Below are positions 1 through 7,920 of a DNA stretch of 64,000 bases, in pieces; the stretch's first letter is position 1, and each line of letters opens with the position of its first letter. The DNA is from Burkholderiales bacterium. GTDB taxonomy: Bacteria; Pseudomonadota; Gammaproteobacteria; Burkholderiales; SG8-41. Below the pieces are notes generated by a model. It did not search any database. It was not told the DNA's origin and was given only the letters and a program-made list of their open reading frames with translations. Made by a program: the position numbers and the translations under genes. The stretch spans positions 310,001 through 374,000 of the forward strand of contig JAUXYA010000011.1 in assembly GCA_030684405.1 (NCBI GenBank), written 5' to 3'.

Positions 1-245
1 AGGATCGAGGTCGTCGACCCGCCATACATCGCGCCGTAATAGACACCGGCGAGCAGCACGATGGCGATGATCGGATCGAGGCCGAAGGTCGCCGGCAGCA
101 GCAGGCTGATGCCGGCGAGTGGCCCCAGTCCAGGCAACATGCCGACCAGCGTACCGATGACACATCCGGCGACGGCATACATGAACACCCTGGGCTCGAA
201 GGCCACCGCGAAGCCCATCATCAGGCTGTTGAAGGTCTCCACCAT
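1..245 (-). CDS. tctA: Tripartite tricarboxylate transporter large permease TctA (partial)
   Basis: This is the N-terminal part, about 81 codons, of the large membrane subunit of a TTT-family carboxylate importer; the rest lies beyond the left edge. The visible protein has the family's glycine/proline-rich stretch (GTLVGMLPGLGPLAGISLLL) followed by the YGAMYGGSTTSIL segment typical of TctA. Its ATG overlaps the TctB stop (TGATG), so the two are probably translationally coupled. It is the last visible gene of a leftward operon with TctB, a TctC binding protein and two FAH-family hydrolases. The substrate is likely an organic acid that the hydrolases act on, which is inference. Confidence 0.9.
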   Translation of the reverse strand, partial: MVETFNSLMMGFAVAFEPRVFMYAVAGCVIGTLVGMLPGLGPLAGISLLLPATFGLDPIIAIVLLAGVYYGAMYGGSTTSI

Positions 246-730
246 CAGAAGCCCCAGGGACCGCGCGGGAGCGGCACGCCGAGCATGACGGCGACCACGT
301 GGAAAGACACGATACTGAACCCGGCCGAAACCAGCAGCATGGGAACAGGCTTCTTGCGTTCAACCACGCCGAGGAAAAACACCAGAAAGGCAAACACCGA
401 CAGGCGATAGCCGATCCGCTCCAGCGCGAAAGTCAGCACGGCACAGGCAATGAGGATCACCACGGCGCGCCGAGCCTCTGTCCAACGGATCGCCCGCAGC
501 GGCTCGGAATCGCCGCCAAAGAAGGCCACCAGCAGCCCGATCACGCCGAGCCCGAGTGCCAGCAGCAGTGGCACGTAGCCGGGCCCGGGATCGGCAAGCG
601 TGCCCAGCGGAAACTCGCTGTTCAGCCAGACAATCCAGCCGGCCAGTACGAGCAGCACCAGGCCGGAGACACGATCGCTTTTCAGACTGCTGCTGACTTC
701 CTGCTGCGGCGGTTCGGATGATTCAGCCAT
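245..730 (-). CDS. tctB: Tripartite tricarboxylate transporter small permease TctB
   Basis: This 161-residue protein is the small four-helix membrane subunit of a TTT carboxylate transporter. It has a short polar N-terminus, a first hydrophobic helix at about residues 21-37, a loop with the DPGPGYVPLLLALGL stretch usual for TctB after the first helix, and two or three further helices ending near the C-terminus. Length matches the family. It lies 9 bases after the TctC gene and overlaps TctA by one base, giving the order tctC-tctB-tctA. In the complex TctB pairs with TctA while TctC delivers the substrate from the periplasm. Confidence 0.88.
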   Translation of the reverse strand: MAESSEPPQQEVSSSLKSDRVSGLVLLVLAGWIVWLNSEFPLGTLADPGPGYVPLLLALGLGVIGLLVAFFGGDSEPLRAIRWTEARRAVVILIACAVLTFALERIGYRLSVFAFLVFFLGVVERKKPVPMLLVSAGFSIVSFHVVAVMLGVPLPRGPWGF

Positions 731-739
731 GGCGCGAAC

Positions 740-1705
740 CTAGTTGCCGATCTTGCCTACCACCTTGACCACGGCGGCGAGGCGCTTGGCATCAGTATCC
801 ACGTACTTGGCGAAATCCGGTGCATCAAGATAATTCACCGGTGAATTCACCTTCGCCATCTGGCCCTTGAAGTCGGAATCGGAGACTGCCTGGCGTACCG
901 CGTCGCGCAGCACCTTGACCACCGGCTCGGGTGTCGCCACCGGCACGAACATGCCCGCCCAGATGTAATAGACGATGTCCATCCCCTGCTCCTTGAAGGT
1001 GGGCACGTCCTTGTAGTTCGGATGACGCTCGGCACCCCAGGTCACGATCGTGCGCAGCTTGCCGGCCTTGACGTGAGAGGTGATCGCTGCCGGACCGCCT
1101 GCGGTCATGGTCACGTGGCCGCCGAGCAGTTGGGTGATGGCCGGGCCGCCGCCGGTGGTCGGCACGTGACGCATTTTCAGTTTCGCTGCGTGCAGGAACA
1201 TTTCCATCGGCATGTGCAGCGCGCCGTAGACACCGGAAGAGGAATACGACAGTTCGCCCGGCTGCTTGCGCGCGAGCGCGATGACCTCCTTCACTGTTCT
1301 AACCGGCAGCGAGGGATGAACCACCAGGATCATCGGATCGGCAGATATCAGCGCGATCGGAGCAAGCTGGTCCAACGTGTAGGCTGGCTTGCGGTTAAAC
1401 AGCTTGTCGGCTTCCGGAATCACCGTAATGCTCGACAGCGCCATCAGTACCGTATAGCCGTCGGGCTTGGCATTGGCTGCTGCCGCATTGCCCACCGCAC
1501 CACCGGCGCCCGGACGGTTGGCCACTCCCACCGGCTGTTTCAGCACCTTCTCCAGCGCCGCCGCAGTCGGACGGCCGGTGACGTCAGCAACGCCGCCCGG
1601 CGGGAAAGGCACGATCATGGTGATCGAACGGCTGGGAAAAACATCCTGCGCCTGTGCCACGCCGCAGGCCAGCAGCATTACGGACATCAGATAACGGATA
1701 TTCAT
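740..1705 (-). CDS. Bug/TctC-family periplasmic solute-binding protein
   Basis: This 321-residue exported protein captures a carboxylate in the periplasm for the TctAB permease. A signal peptide covers about residues 1-19 (cleavage after AQA). The mature start has FPSRSITMIVPFPPGG, the standard Bug motif, followed by NRPGAGGAVGNAAAA, which forms the ligand pocket in this family. The ATG is preceded by a strong GGAGGAG ribosome site, which settles the start. It is directly upstream of tctB. Bug proteins are greatly expanded in Burkholderiales, so the ligand cannot be predicted from sequence. The two upstream hydrolases suggest an acylpyruvate-like or related organic acid. Confidence 0.93.
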   Translation of the reverse strand: MNIRYLMSVMLLACGVAQAQDVFPSRSITMIVPFPPGGVADVTGRPTAAALEKVLKQPVGVANRPGAGGAVGNAAAANAKPDGYTVLMALSSITVIPEADKLFNRKPAYTLDQLAPIALISADPMILVVHPSLPVRTVKEVIALARKQPGELSYSSSGVYGALHMPMEMFLHAAKLKMRHVPTTGGGPAITQLLGGHVTMTAGGPAAITSHVKAGKLRTIVTWGAERHPNYKDVPTFKEQGMDIVYYIWAGMFVPVATPEPVVKVLRDAVRQAVSDSDFKGQMAKVNSPVNYLDAPDFAKYVDTDAKRLAAVVKVVGKIGN

Positions 1706-1747
1706 GATTTCTCCTCCGGGTTTTTATGGGCCACAAAAACAATTTAA

Positions 1748-1809
1748 AGGATGGACAGGATTAAAACCTTATAAGCGTGCATGCCTGGCCCTTTTATCCT
1801 GTACATCCT
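1748..1809. repeat. Intergenic inverted repeat (AGGATGGACAGGAT type)
   Basis: Left arm AGGATGGACAGGAT (1748-1761) and right arm ATCCTGTACATCCT (1796-1809) are inverted with one mismatch around a 34-base loop that holds GCATGC. It lies between the FAH-family hydrolase and the TctC gene, both transcribed leftward. It could form an RNA hairpin that separates expression of the hydrolases from the transporter. Similar sequences occur in gene gaps of other bacteria as far as I recall; no search was done. Confidence 0.6.
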
Positions 1810-1839
1810 GATAATTCGCTTTTTTCTTTCCTATCCGCT

Positions 1840-2790
1840 TTAGCCCGCAACCACGCGGTTGACCAGCCGCCCCACGCCCTGAATTTCACACACCACCTCG
1901 TCGCCGGGCTGCAGATAGCCGGTCGCAGTAACCACGTCCTTGCGCATCGGCTTCTTGCCACCGAGTTCGGCGTCCGAACCCCAGGCCGTGCCGCCAGGGG
2001 TTCCTGTCGAAATCACCACGCCTGGCTGCAGCGTGACGAAAGTCGAGAAAAACTCGACCAGCTGCGCGCAGGTCCAGATCATTTTCGCAGTGCTGTTGTT
2101 CTGGCGCAGTTCGCCGTTGACCGTGGTGCGCAATTCGAGTTTTTGCGGATCGCGCACCTCGTCGGCGGTCACCAGCGCAGGCCCGATCGGCGCACAGCCG
2201 TCGAAGTTCTTGCCGGGGCCAAGGTTATAGACCGAGGAGCCGTCGGGCCGCAGCGTAACCTGGCGGTCGCGTGCGGTGACGTCGTTCATCACGGTGTAGC
2301 CCCAGATGTGCTCATGCGCCCGCGTCGCAGGTATGTGCCGCCCGGGCTTGCCGATGATGATCAGGAGCTCGGTTTCGTAATCGAGTTTTCGGGTCACCCG
2401 TCGATCAAGCGGAATAGCGTCGCCGGGGCCGATGACACCGAGCCCGGTCTTCAGGAATAACTCCGGATCCTTGCGCGTGACTTCCGGTTTCTCCTCGCGG
2501 TGATCCCAGTAGTTCTCGCCGCTGCACAGGATAAGCGACGGCAGCAACGGCGCGAGCAGGCGGGTCTTCGCGAGCGGCATGCGTGCGGCGGCCGGCGCCT
2601 GCTTCACTGCCTGCGCCGTGGACCGCAGGCCCCCGGCGCCTGCGGCGATCAGCAACTTCATGTCCGCCAAGGCCGCGAGCAGCGCCGGCGCGATGCCCAG
2701 CGGCGCAGCGTCCAGCAGATCAACGACGCCATCGCCATCCAGCGCACCTAGGCGCGGCACACCGTTGCGGTCGTAGCGTACGAAACGCAT
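1840..2790 (-). CDS. Fumarylacetoacetate hydrolase family protein
   Basis: This 316-residue protein is a FAH-superfamily enzyme, a metal-dependent group that cleaves C-C bonds of acylpyruvates or hydrates and isomerises related oxo-acids. The catalytic core occupies about residues 90-315. It shows the metal-ligand region YETELLIIIG, the signature WGYTVMNDVTARDRQ and the C-terminal GDEVVCEIQGVGRLVNRVV. The N-terminal 85 residues form the usual small extra domain. It starts two bases after the stop of a second FAH paralogue and is followed by the TctC gene. A role in the breakdown of the imported acid is inference; the exact reaction is unknown. Confidence 0.9.
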   Translation of the reverse strand: MRFVRYDRNGVPRLGALDGDGVVDLLDAAPLGIAPALLAALADMKLLIAAGAGGLRSTAQAVKQAPAAARMPLAKTRLLAPLLPSLILCSGENYWDHREEKPEVTRKDPELFLKTGLGVIGPGDAIPLDRRVTRKLDYETELLIIIGKPGRHIPATRAHEHIWGYTVMNDVTARDRQVTLRPDGSSVYNLGPGKNFDGCAPIGPALVTADEVRDPQKLELRTTVNGELRQNNSTAKMIWTCAQLVEFFSTFVTLQPGVVISTGTPGGTAWGSDAELGGKKPMRKDVVTATGYLQPGDEVVCEIQGVGRLVNRVVAG

Positions 2791-2792
2791 GC

Positions 2793-3680
2793 TCAGGCCA
2801 CCGGGTTTTCCAGCGTGCCGATCGGCTCGATGGTGATGGCTACGTGGTCGCCGGGTTTCAGGTACTTCGGCGGATTGAAACCGATGCCGACGCCGGCGCA
2901 GGTGCCAGTGGCGATCAGGTCACCCGGCTCCAGCGTCATCACCTTCGACAGGTCGGCGATCAGCCTCGGGATGTCAAAAATCAGCTGGCTGACATAGGCG
3001 TCCTGCCGCAACTCGCCATTGACCTTGGTGATCAGGCGCAGCTGGGTGACGTCCTTGATCTCGTCGCTGGTGACGATGCAGGGCCCCATCGGGCAGAAGC
3101 CGTCCGGGCTCTTGCCGAGGAACCACTGCTTGTGGCGGTTCTGCAGCGTGCGTGCAGTGACGTCATTGATGATGGTGTAACCGTAAACATGTTTGTAGGC
3201 GGCCTTCTCGGAAATGTTGCGCCCCCCCTCGCCCATCACCACTGTCAGCTCGCCCTCGTAGTCCACCGAGTTGGTGTAGTCGTTGGCACTGGGAATCGCA
3301 TCGCCGGGACCGATCACCGAATTCGGCCACTTGGTGAACATGATAGGCACATCGGGGATCGCATTGGCGCCGGCGCTGGCGTCGAAGCCGCTGTTGTGGA
3401 ACTCCCTGGCATGGTCGTGATAATTCTTGCCGACACAGAGGATGTTCTTTGCCGGCCGCGGGAAGGGCGCCAGCAGCTTTACCTCTGACAAGGGCAGCCG
3501 GCCCTCGCCGCTTTTTACTGCCTTGCGCGCGCGCGACAGGCCTCTCTTGCCCAGCGCAACGAAGGCATTCATATCCTTCGGCAGACGTGTCGATGCCGAC
3601 AAGTCGACGACAGTGTTGGTCTCTGGGTCATGCACGCCGACGCGTGCGCCCTTGGCATCGGAAAAAGTCACCAGACGCAT
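2793..3680 (-). CDS. Fumarylacetoacetate hydrolase family protein (second paralogue)
   Basis: This 295-residue FAH-superfamily enzyme is a diverged paralogue of its downstream neighbour. The N-terminus MRLVTFSDAKGARVGV is typical of this family. The ATG at 3680 follows a GAGGAG ribosome site by eight bases, so it is preferred over the upstream in-frame codon at 3707. Core motifs include VDYEGELTVVMG (metal ligands), YGYTIINDVTARTLQ and the C-terminal GDHVAITIEPIGTLENP. It is the first gene of the leftward FAH-FAH-tctCBA operon. Having two non-identical FAH enzymes side by side suggests consecutive steps or two substrates, which is inference. Confidence 0.9.
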   Translation of the reverse strand: MRLVTFSDAKGARVGVHDPETNTVVDLSASTRLPKDMNAFVALGKRGLSRARKAVKSGEGRLPLSEVKLLAPFPRPAKNILCVGKNYHDHAREFHNSGFDASAGANAIPDVPIMFTKWPNSVIGPGDAIPSANDYTNSVDYEGELTVVMGEGGRNISEKAAYKHVYGYTIINDVTARTLQNRHKQWFLGKSPDGFCPMGPCIVTSDEIKDVTQLRLITKVNGELRQDAYVSQLIFDIPRLIADLSKVMTLEPGDLIATGTCAGVGIGFNPPKYLKPGDHVAITIEPIGTLENPVA

Positions 3681-3866
3681 TAAGAAGCTCCTCGTTGTAT
3701 GGGGCACGGACGATGTCCGCTGCGGGTTAAGCCGGCGGACGTTATTTTCCGCATATTGTAAACCACAGCCCTACCTTGCAACCCTCAATTCCCGGGCCAA
3801 TCCCCTCCCTGCACCGTCGCACAGCCTCTATACTCGGCACAGTCCATAAGCCCAGATCCCCGCGAG

Positions 3867-5195
3867 ATGAACGCCTCCCTGCAAGCGGCCCCATCCTGGC
3901 TCGTCCGTGTCGTTGCCGTGAAACCCGGCGAGGCGCGCGCACTGCTGTGGTCCTTCGCCTATTTCTTTTTCCTGCTCGCCTCGTATTATGTGCTGCGCCC
4001 CGTGCGCGACGAAATGGGACTCGCCGGCGGCATCAGGAACCTGCCCTGGCTGTTCACCGCGACCTTTTTCGTGATGCTCGCTGCGGTGCCGCTGTTCGGT
4101 GCAATCGTCGCCCGCATACCGCGACGCCGATTCATTCCGCTGGTCTACCACTTCTTCGCCGCCAATATCCTGATCTTCTGGCTGCTGCTGACCTTCAAGG
4201 TGGGGATGGCCGACACCGCCCGCGTATTCTTCGTCTGGATAAGCGTCTTCAACCTGTTCGCGGTATCGGTGTTTTGGTCCTTCATGGCCGACCTCTACCG
4301 CTCGGAACAGGGCAAGCGCCTGTTCGGCTTCATTGCCGCCGGCGGCTCGGCCGGCGCGCTGCTCGGCCCGCTGATCGCCGTAACGCTCGCCGAATCGCTG
4401 GGCCGCGCCAACCTGCTGCTGATCGCGTTCGTGCTGCTGGAGGTCGCGGTGTTCTGCGCGATGCGGCTGGAAGCGGCCGCGATGGCACTGAAGGCAGGCG
4501 CAGGCGAAGCGCCGCCTGCCGCGGGCACGCCACCAGAAGCCGGGCTCGGCGGCGGCTGGATCTCCGGCCTGATGATGGTATTGCGTTCACCCTATCTTGC
4601 CGGCATCGCGTTGTGGGTGGCGCTGCTGTCGCTGGCCGGAACCTTCCTCTATTTCCAGCAACTCGGCATCGTGGCTTCAATCAGCGACGATCCCAACCGC
4701 CGCACCGCAATCTTCGCGCGCATCGACCTCGCGGTGAGCCTGCTCACCATCCTCGTGCAGTTCCTCGCCACCGGCAGGCTGATCCGGCGTTTCGGCGCCG
4801 GACCCGCCGCGGCTTTCCTGCCTCTGGTTTTCGCCGCCGGCTTCCTCGCGCTGGCGCTGACGCCGATGCTGTGGGTGGTGATCGCCTTCCAGGCATTGCA
4901 GCGCGCGGCAAACTTCGCGATCTCGAACCCGGCGCGCGAGGTCCTGTTCACCGTGCTTGCGCGCGAGGAAAAATACAAGGCCAAGTACGTCATCGACAAC
5001 GTCGTATTCCGCGGCGGCGACGCCGCCAGCGGCTGGCTTTATCACGCGCTGCGCGGCAGCGGCATGGATCCCTCGTCGATCTCACTGGCCACGGTACCGG
5101 TGGCCGCGGGTTGGCTTGCGCTCGCGCTGCTGCTCGGCCGCGAACATGAACGACGCTCGCCCAAAGATCCTTCATCCACCCCTGCGGAGAAATGA
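3867..5195 (+). CDS. MFS-like transporter (ATP/ADP translocase-like, COG3202 type)
   Basis: This 442-residue polytopic inner-membrane protein has about twelve hydrophobic segments. Near the N-terminus are the features SYYVLRPVRDEMG and a charged IPRRRFIPL loop, which recall the bacterial proteins annotated as NTP/NTP exchange or MFS transporters. The N-terminal 20 residues are cytoplasmic and lack a signal peptide. The gene is divergent from the FAH operon (about 190 bases apart) and ends four bases before the ATG of an aldo/keto reductase, so the two may be cotranscribed. Substrate is unknown. The nucleotide-exchange label is only a family resemblance and true nucleotide transport is unlikely in a free-living bacterium. 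Confidence 0.75.
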   Translation: MNASLQAAPSWLVRVVAVKPGEARALLWSFAYFFFLLASYYVLRPVRDEMGLAGGIRNLPWLFTATFFVMLAAVPLFGAIVARIPRRRFIPLVYHFFAANILIFWLLLTFKVGMADTARVFFVWISVFNLFAVSVFWSFMADLYRSEQGKRLFGFIAAGGSAGALLGPLIAVTLAESLGRANLLLIAFVLLEVAVFCAMRLEAAAMALKAGAGEAPPAAGTPPEAGLGGGWISGLMMVLRSPYLAGIALWVALLSLAGTFLYFQQLGIVASISDDPNRRTAIFARIDLAVSLLTILVQFLATGRLIRRFGAGPAAAFLPLVFAAGFLALALTPMLWVVIAFQALQRAANFAISNPAREVLFTVLAREEKYKAKYVIDNVVFRGGDAASGWLYHALRGSGMDPSSISLATVPVAAGWLALALLLGREHERRSPKDPSSTPAEK

Positions 5196-5199
5196 ATTT

Positions 5200-6159
5200 A
5201 TGAATAAAATCAATAATTTATATACACGTCGCGCCATGCTCGCCATGGGCGCGGGACTGACCGCCGCAGCGGCACTGCCCGGCCTGTCGCTGGCCCAGGC
5301 TGCGGCCAAACCCCTGCTCAGCCGCAAGATCCCGAAAAGCGGCGAACTGCTCCCAGTGATCGGGCTCGGCACCGCAATCATTTTCGACATCGACAACGAC
5401 ACTGAAAAACGCGCCGAACGCACACAGGTCATCCGCACCCTGCTCGATGGCGGCGGCCGGATGATCGATACCGCACCGTCTTATGGCACGGCAGAAACCG
5501 TGGTCGGCGATCTGCTTGCCGCGGCGAAGCTGCGCGACCGGGTTTTCCTCGCGACCAAGGTGCGCTCCAACGACAACGATGCCTTTGTCGCGCAGATGAA
5601 ACAATCGCAGCAACGGCTGCAATCGCCGAAAATCGACCTGATGCTGATGCACAACGTCGGCTTCCTCGACCGCGGCATGGTGGCCTCGCAACTCGCTATC
5701 GTGCGCGAATGGAAACAACAGGGCCATTTTCGCTACCTCGGCGTTACCCACTCGCAACGACAAGCGGACGCCAATGCACGCTTGATCGAAATCATGCAGC
5801 AGGACAAACTCGATTTCATCCAGGTCAATTATTCGATGGCAGAACGCAGCGTCGAGGACCGGCTGCTTGCCGCCGCTGCCGACACCGGCACGGCCTTGAT
5901 GTGCAATCTGCCCTTCGGGCGTGCCCAGTTGTTCCGTGCGGTCAAAGGCAAGACGGTGCCGGACTGGGCTGCCGAATTCGATGCAACGACCTGGGGCCAG
6001 TTTTTCCTGAAATACCTGCTGGCCAACCACGCCGTCAACGTCGTGATCCCCGGCACCGACAAGGTCGAATACATGGTCGACAACCTGAACGCGGGACGTG
6101 GCCGACTGCCGGATGCGGCGATGCGCAAGCGGATGGTGGCGTTTATTGAAGGGCTGTGA
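5200..6159 (+). CDS. Aldo/keto reductase with twin-arginine signal
   Basis: This 319-residue protein is an aldo/keto-reductase-fold enzyme. A twin-arginine leader (YTRRAMLAMGAG, then an alanine-rich h-region ending at about residue 32) suggests Tat export. The AKR catalytic tetrad is visible: Asp and Tyr in MIDTAPSYG, Lys in FLATKV and His in LMLMHNV. The ATG at 5200 is chosen because it begins the Tat leader; an in-frame start further upstream would overlap the preceding gene. A paralogue lies at 7921. AKRs normally use NAD(P)H, so either the cofactor is bound before export or the function differs. Substrate is unknown. Confidence 0.88.
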   Translation: MNKINNLYTRRAMLAMGAGLTAAAALPGLSLAQAAAKPLLSRKIPKSGELLPVIGLGTAIIFDIDNDTEKRAERTQVIRTLLDGGGRMIDTAPSYGTAETVVGDLLAAAKLRDRVFLATKVRSNDNDAFVAQMKQSQQRLQSPKIDLMLMHNVGFLDRGMVASQLAIVREWKQQGHFRYLGVTHSQRQADANARLIEIMQQDKLDFIQVNYSMAERSVEDRLLAAAADTGTALMCNLPFGRAQLFRAVKGKTVPDWAAEFDATTWGQFFLKYLLANHAVNVVIPGTDKVEYMVDNLNAGRGRLPDAAMRKRMVAFIEGL

Positions 6160-6163
6160 AAGT

Positions 6164-6253
6164 CAGCGATGAGTGATAAGTGATGAGTGATGAGTGATGA
6201 ACGCGGAGTGCAAGCGCCGCGGCGCTCCGCCGATACGCTCCCCACTCTTCACT
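6164..6253. repeat. GATGAGTGATGA-type repeat, copy 1
   Basis: Directly after the stop of the aldo/keto reductase is a run of near-identical 7-8-base units (GATGAGTGATGA and variants). A GC-rich hairpin (GCGCCGCGGCGC) and a run in the opposite sense follow. Related copies lie at 6348-6440, 19936-19990, 56625-56660 and 61905-61990. The structure is palindromic overall. Confidence 0.7.
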
Positions 6254-6259
6254 GCAGAC

Positions 6260-6336
6260 CCGTAATCCGGGGCGGTAAGCAGCACCCCATTGCGGTGCTT
6301 CTTCCCGGATTGCGCTTCGCTTCATCCAGGCTACAA
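6260..6336. repeat. GTAGCCTGGATG...ATCCGGGG palindromic intergenic element
   Basis: On the minus strand this reads GTAGCCTGGATGAAGCG, then AATCCGGGAAG and further imperfect stems, ending in CCGGATTACGGG. It resembles the palindromic GTAGCCCGGATG...CATCCGGGCTAC elements familiar from intergenic DNA of beta- and gammaproteobacteria, from general knowledge and not a search. It is nested between two GATGAGTGATGA-type repeats and lies between two convergent genes. Confidence 0.65.
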
Positions 6337-6347
6337 AACCGTAAAAA

Positions 6348-6440
6348 TCAACGATGAACAATGAGCGATGAACGCAGAGCACCGGCGTCGCATTGCCCCG
6401 CCGTTCCGCTCATCACTCATTGTTCCGAGCTCATCGCTGT
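6348..6440. repeat. GATGAGTGATGA-type repeat, copy 2
   Basis: The left arm contains ACGATGAACAATGAGCGATG and the right arm CGCTCATCACTCATTGTTCC then GAGCTCATCGCT, so the element can fold into a long hairpin. Its right end overlaps the 3' end of the ketopantoate-reductase-like gene: the TGA stop of that gene is part of the repeat's AGCGATGAGC. Confidence 0.7.
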
Positions 6441-7450
6441 AATTTCACCGGCCGTATCGCCACACCATCGTCGCAGATCCGCTTGTTGAGCAGGTTGACG
6501 CAGGACGCGATCACCGCCAGCGACGGCGTCGCGACACCGGTCATCTGCCCCAGCTCAAGCACTGCATTGACGATGGCGTCCATCTCCAGCGGACGCCCGG
6601 CGCGCACGTCCTGCAGCGTCGAAGTCGGCAGCGATACACGCTTTGCGGCACCGTCGACCAATGTCTGTGCATTGGCATCCAGCGTCGTGCCGACGGCGGC
6701 GGCCACCGCAATCACCTCGCGCATCAGCGCAACCGCCAGCGGCCGGGTGCCGGGAAACTCCGCGGCCTCGCGCGCAGTCGACTGGGTAATCGCGCCCAGC
6801 GGATTCCATACCGCGTTCGACAGCAATTTGTTCCATTTCACCTTGCGCACGTCGTCCGATACGCGGCCAGTCCAGCCGGCGCGGGTCGCCATATCGGCAA
6901 TCGCCTGCACCCGCGGCGTCACGCTGTGGTCGATCTCGCCGATCACCAGCGCATCGGTCTCAGCGTCCGGCAGGCGGATGCGGCCCGGTTCGACCAGATC
7001 AGCGGGCTTGATCGAGGTGCCGCCGATGATCATCTCCGGCTCGAAGGTCCTCGACAACACACCGTCCGGATCCACGGATTTGAGCTGCGCCCCCTTGAAC
7101 TTCGACTCGATACCCTGGAAGTACCACCAGGGAATACCATTCTGCGGAAACACGAAAACGCCGCCCTTTGCTACCAACCCACGCAGGTGCTGCGCCACCG
7201 CCGCGATCTGCTGCGACTTCAGCGTCACAAACACCACGTCGTAGGGCCCCTTTTCCTCGCCGGGCTTGCATACACGCACCTTGACCGGATCGGGCAGCCC
7301 GCTGCGCGGACCCTCCAGGATCACGCCGCGGTGGGCCAGCGCCTCGTATTGCGCACCGCGCGCCACCAGTGTCACGTCCTCGCCGGCGTGAGTCAGCCGC
7401 GCGCCCAGGAATCCGCCGATCGCGCCGGCGCCATATACCAGTATCCTCAT
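6431..7450 (-). CDS. 2-dehydropantoate 2-reductase family protein (ApbA/PanE-like)
   Basis: This 339-residue cytoplasmic NADPH-dependent reductase belongs to the ketopantoate reductase family. The N-terminus MRILVYGAGAIGGFLGARL is the Rossmann GxGxxG motif. The segment VKWNKLLSNAVWNPLGAIT holds the catalytic lysine region, and the C-terminal helical domain covers about residues 185-335. Burkholderiales carry many paralogues that act on other 2-oxo acids, so pantothenate synthesis is not certain. It lies convergent to the aldo/keto reductase and divergent from a lipoprotein gene. Its stop codon is inside an intergenic repeat, so the last residues may be repeat-derived. Confidence 0.85.
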   Translation of the reverse strand: MRILVYGAGAIGGFLGARLTHAGEDVTLVARGAQYEALAHRGVILEGPRSGLPDPVKVRVCKPGEEKGPYDVVFVTLKSQQIAAVAQHLRGLVAKGGVFVFPQNGIPWWYFQGIESKFKGAQLKSVDPDGVLSRTFEPEMIIGGTSIKPADLVEPGRIRLPDAETDALVIGEIDHSVTPRVQAIADMATRAGWTGRVSDDVRKVKWNKLLSNAVWNPLGAITQSTAREAAEFPGTRPLAVALMREVIAVAAAVGTTLDANAQTLVDGAAKRVSLPTSTLQDVRAGRPLEMDAIVNAVLELGQMTGVATPSLAVIASCVNLLNKRICDDGVAIRPVKLQR

Positions 7451-7556
7451 GGTTTGCTCTGTTCCTCTGCTGATTTCGGGTGTTGTCTTCGACGAAAACC
7501 GCCGCGATGCGGACCTGCACTGAACCCGGCTGGCGGGGTGCTACTCTAACAGCAAT

Positions 7557-7877
7557 ATGATGCGTTTCTGCACCTGGGCGCTTGCCGCGGCGCTGCTGCT
7601 TTCCGGCTGTGCAACGCTGGAATGGCACAAGGACGGCGCGACGGCCGAAACCCGCGACCGCGACTTCACCGCCTGCGCCGCGAAGGCGCAAGCCGACACC
7701 CGGTATCTGGCGCTGTTGCCGCCGCCTCAGGTGGTCGTGGATGCGCAGGGTCGCGTGATCTCGGCCCAGCCGCCGCGCCAGGTCAGCGAGCGTTTCATCG
7801 CGGAACAGGACCTGCTGCGTGCCTGCATGCAGGCACGCGGTTACGCGCTGCGCGAGAGCGCAGCAAAAGCAAACTGA
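7557..7877 (+). CDS. Small outer-membrane-type lipoprotein
   Basis: This 106-residue protein has a signal peptide ending in the lipobox LLLSGC, with the lipidated Cys at about residue 18. The mature part is soluble and contains a pair of cysteines (FTACAAKA and LLRACMQARGY). A C-terminal CMxxRGY motif is common in small hypothetical lipoproteins of proteobacteria. It is followed 43 bases later by the second Tat-type aldo/keto reductase and may be coexpressed with it. Function is unknown. Confidence 0.75.
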   Translation: MMRFCTWALAAALLLSGCATLEWHKDGATAETRDRDFTACAAKAQADTRYLALLPPPQVVVDAQGRVISAQPPRQVSERFIAEQDLLRACMQARGYALRESAAKAN

Positions 7878-7920
7878 AAGCACTGATTGAATCAAACTGA
7901 AGCAATGACGAGGCCACAAC

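Noticed and set aside
6160-6440. Insertion sequence
   Set aside because: There is no transposase or terminal repeat of IS type; the region is a mosaic of short palindromic repeats.
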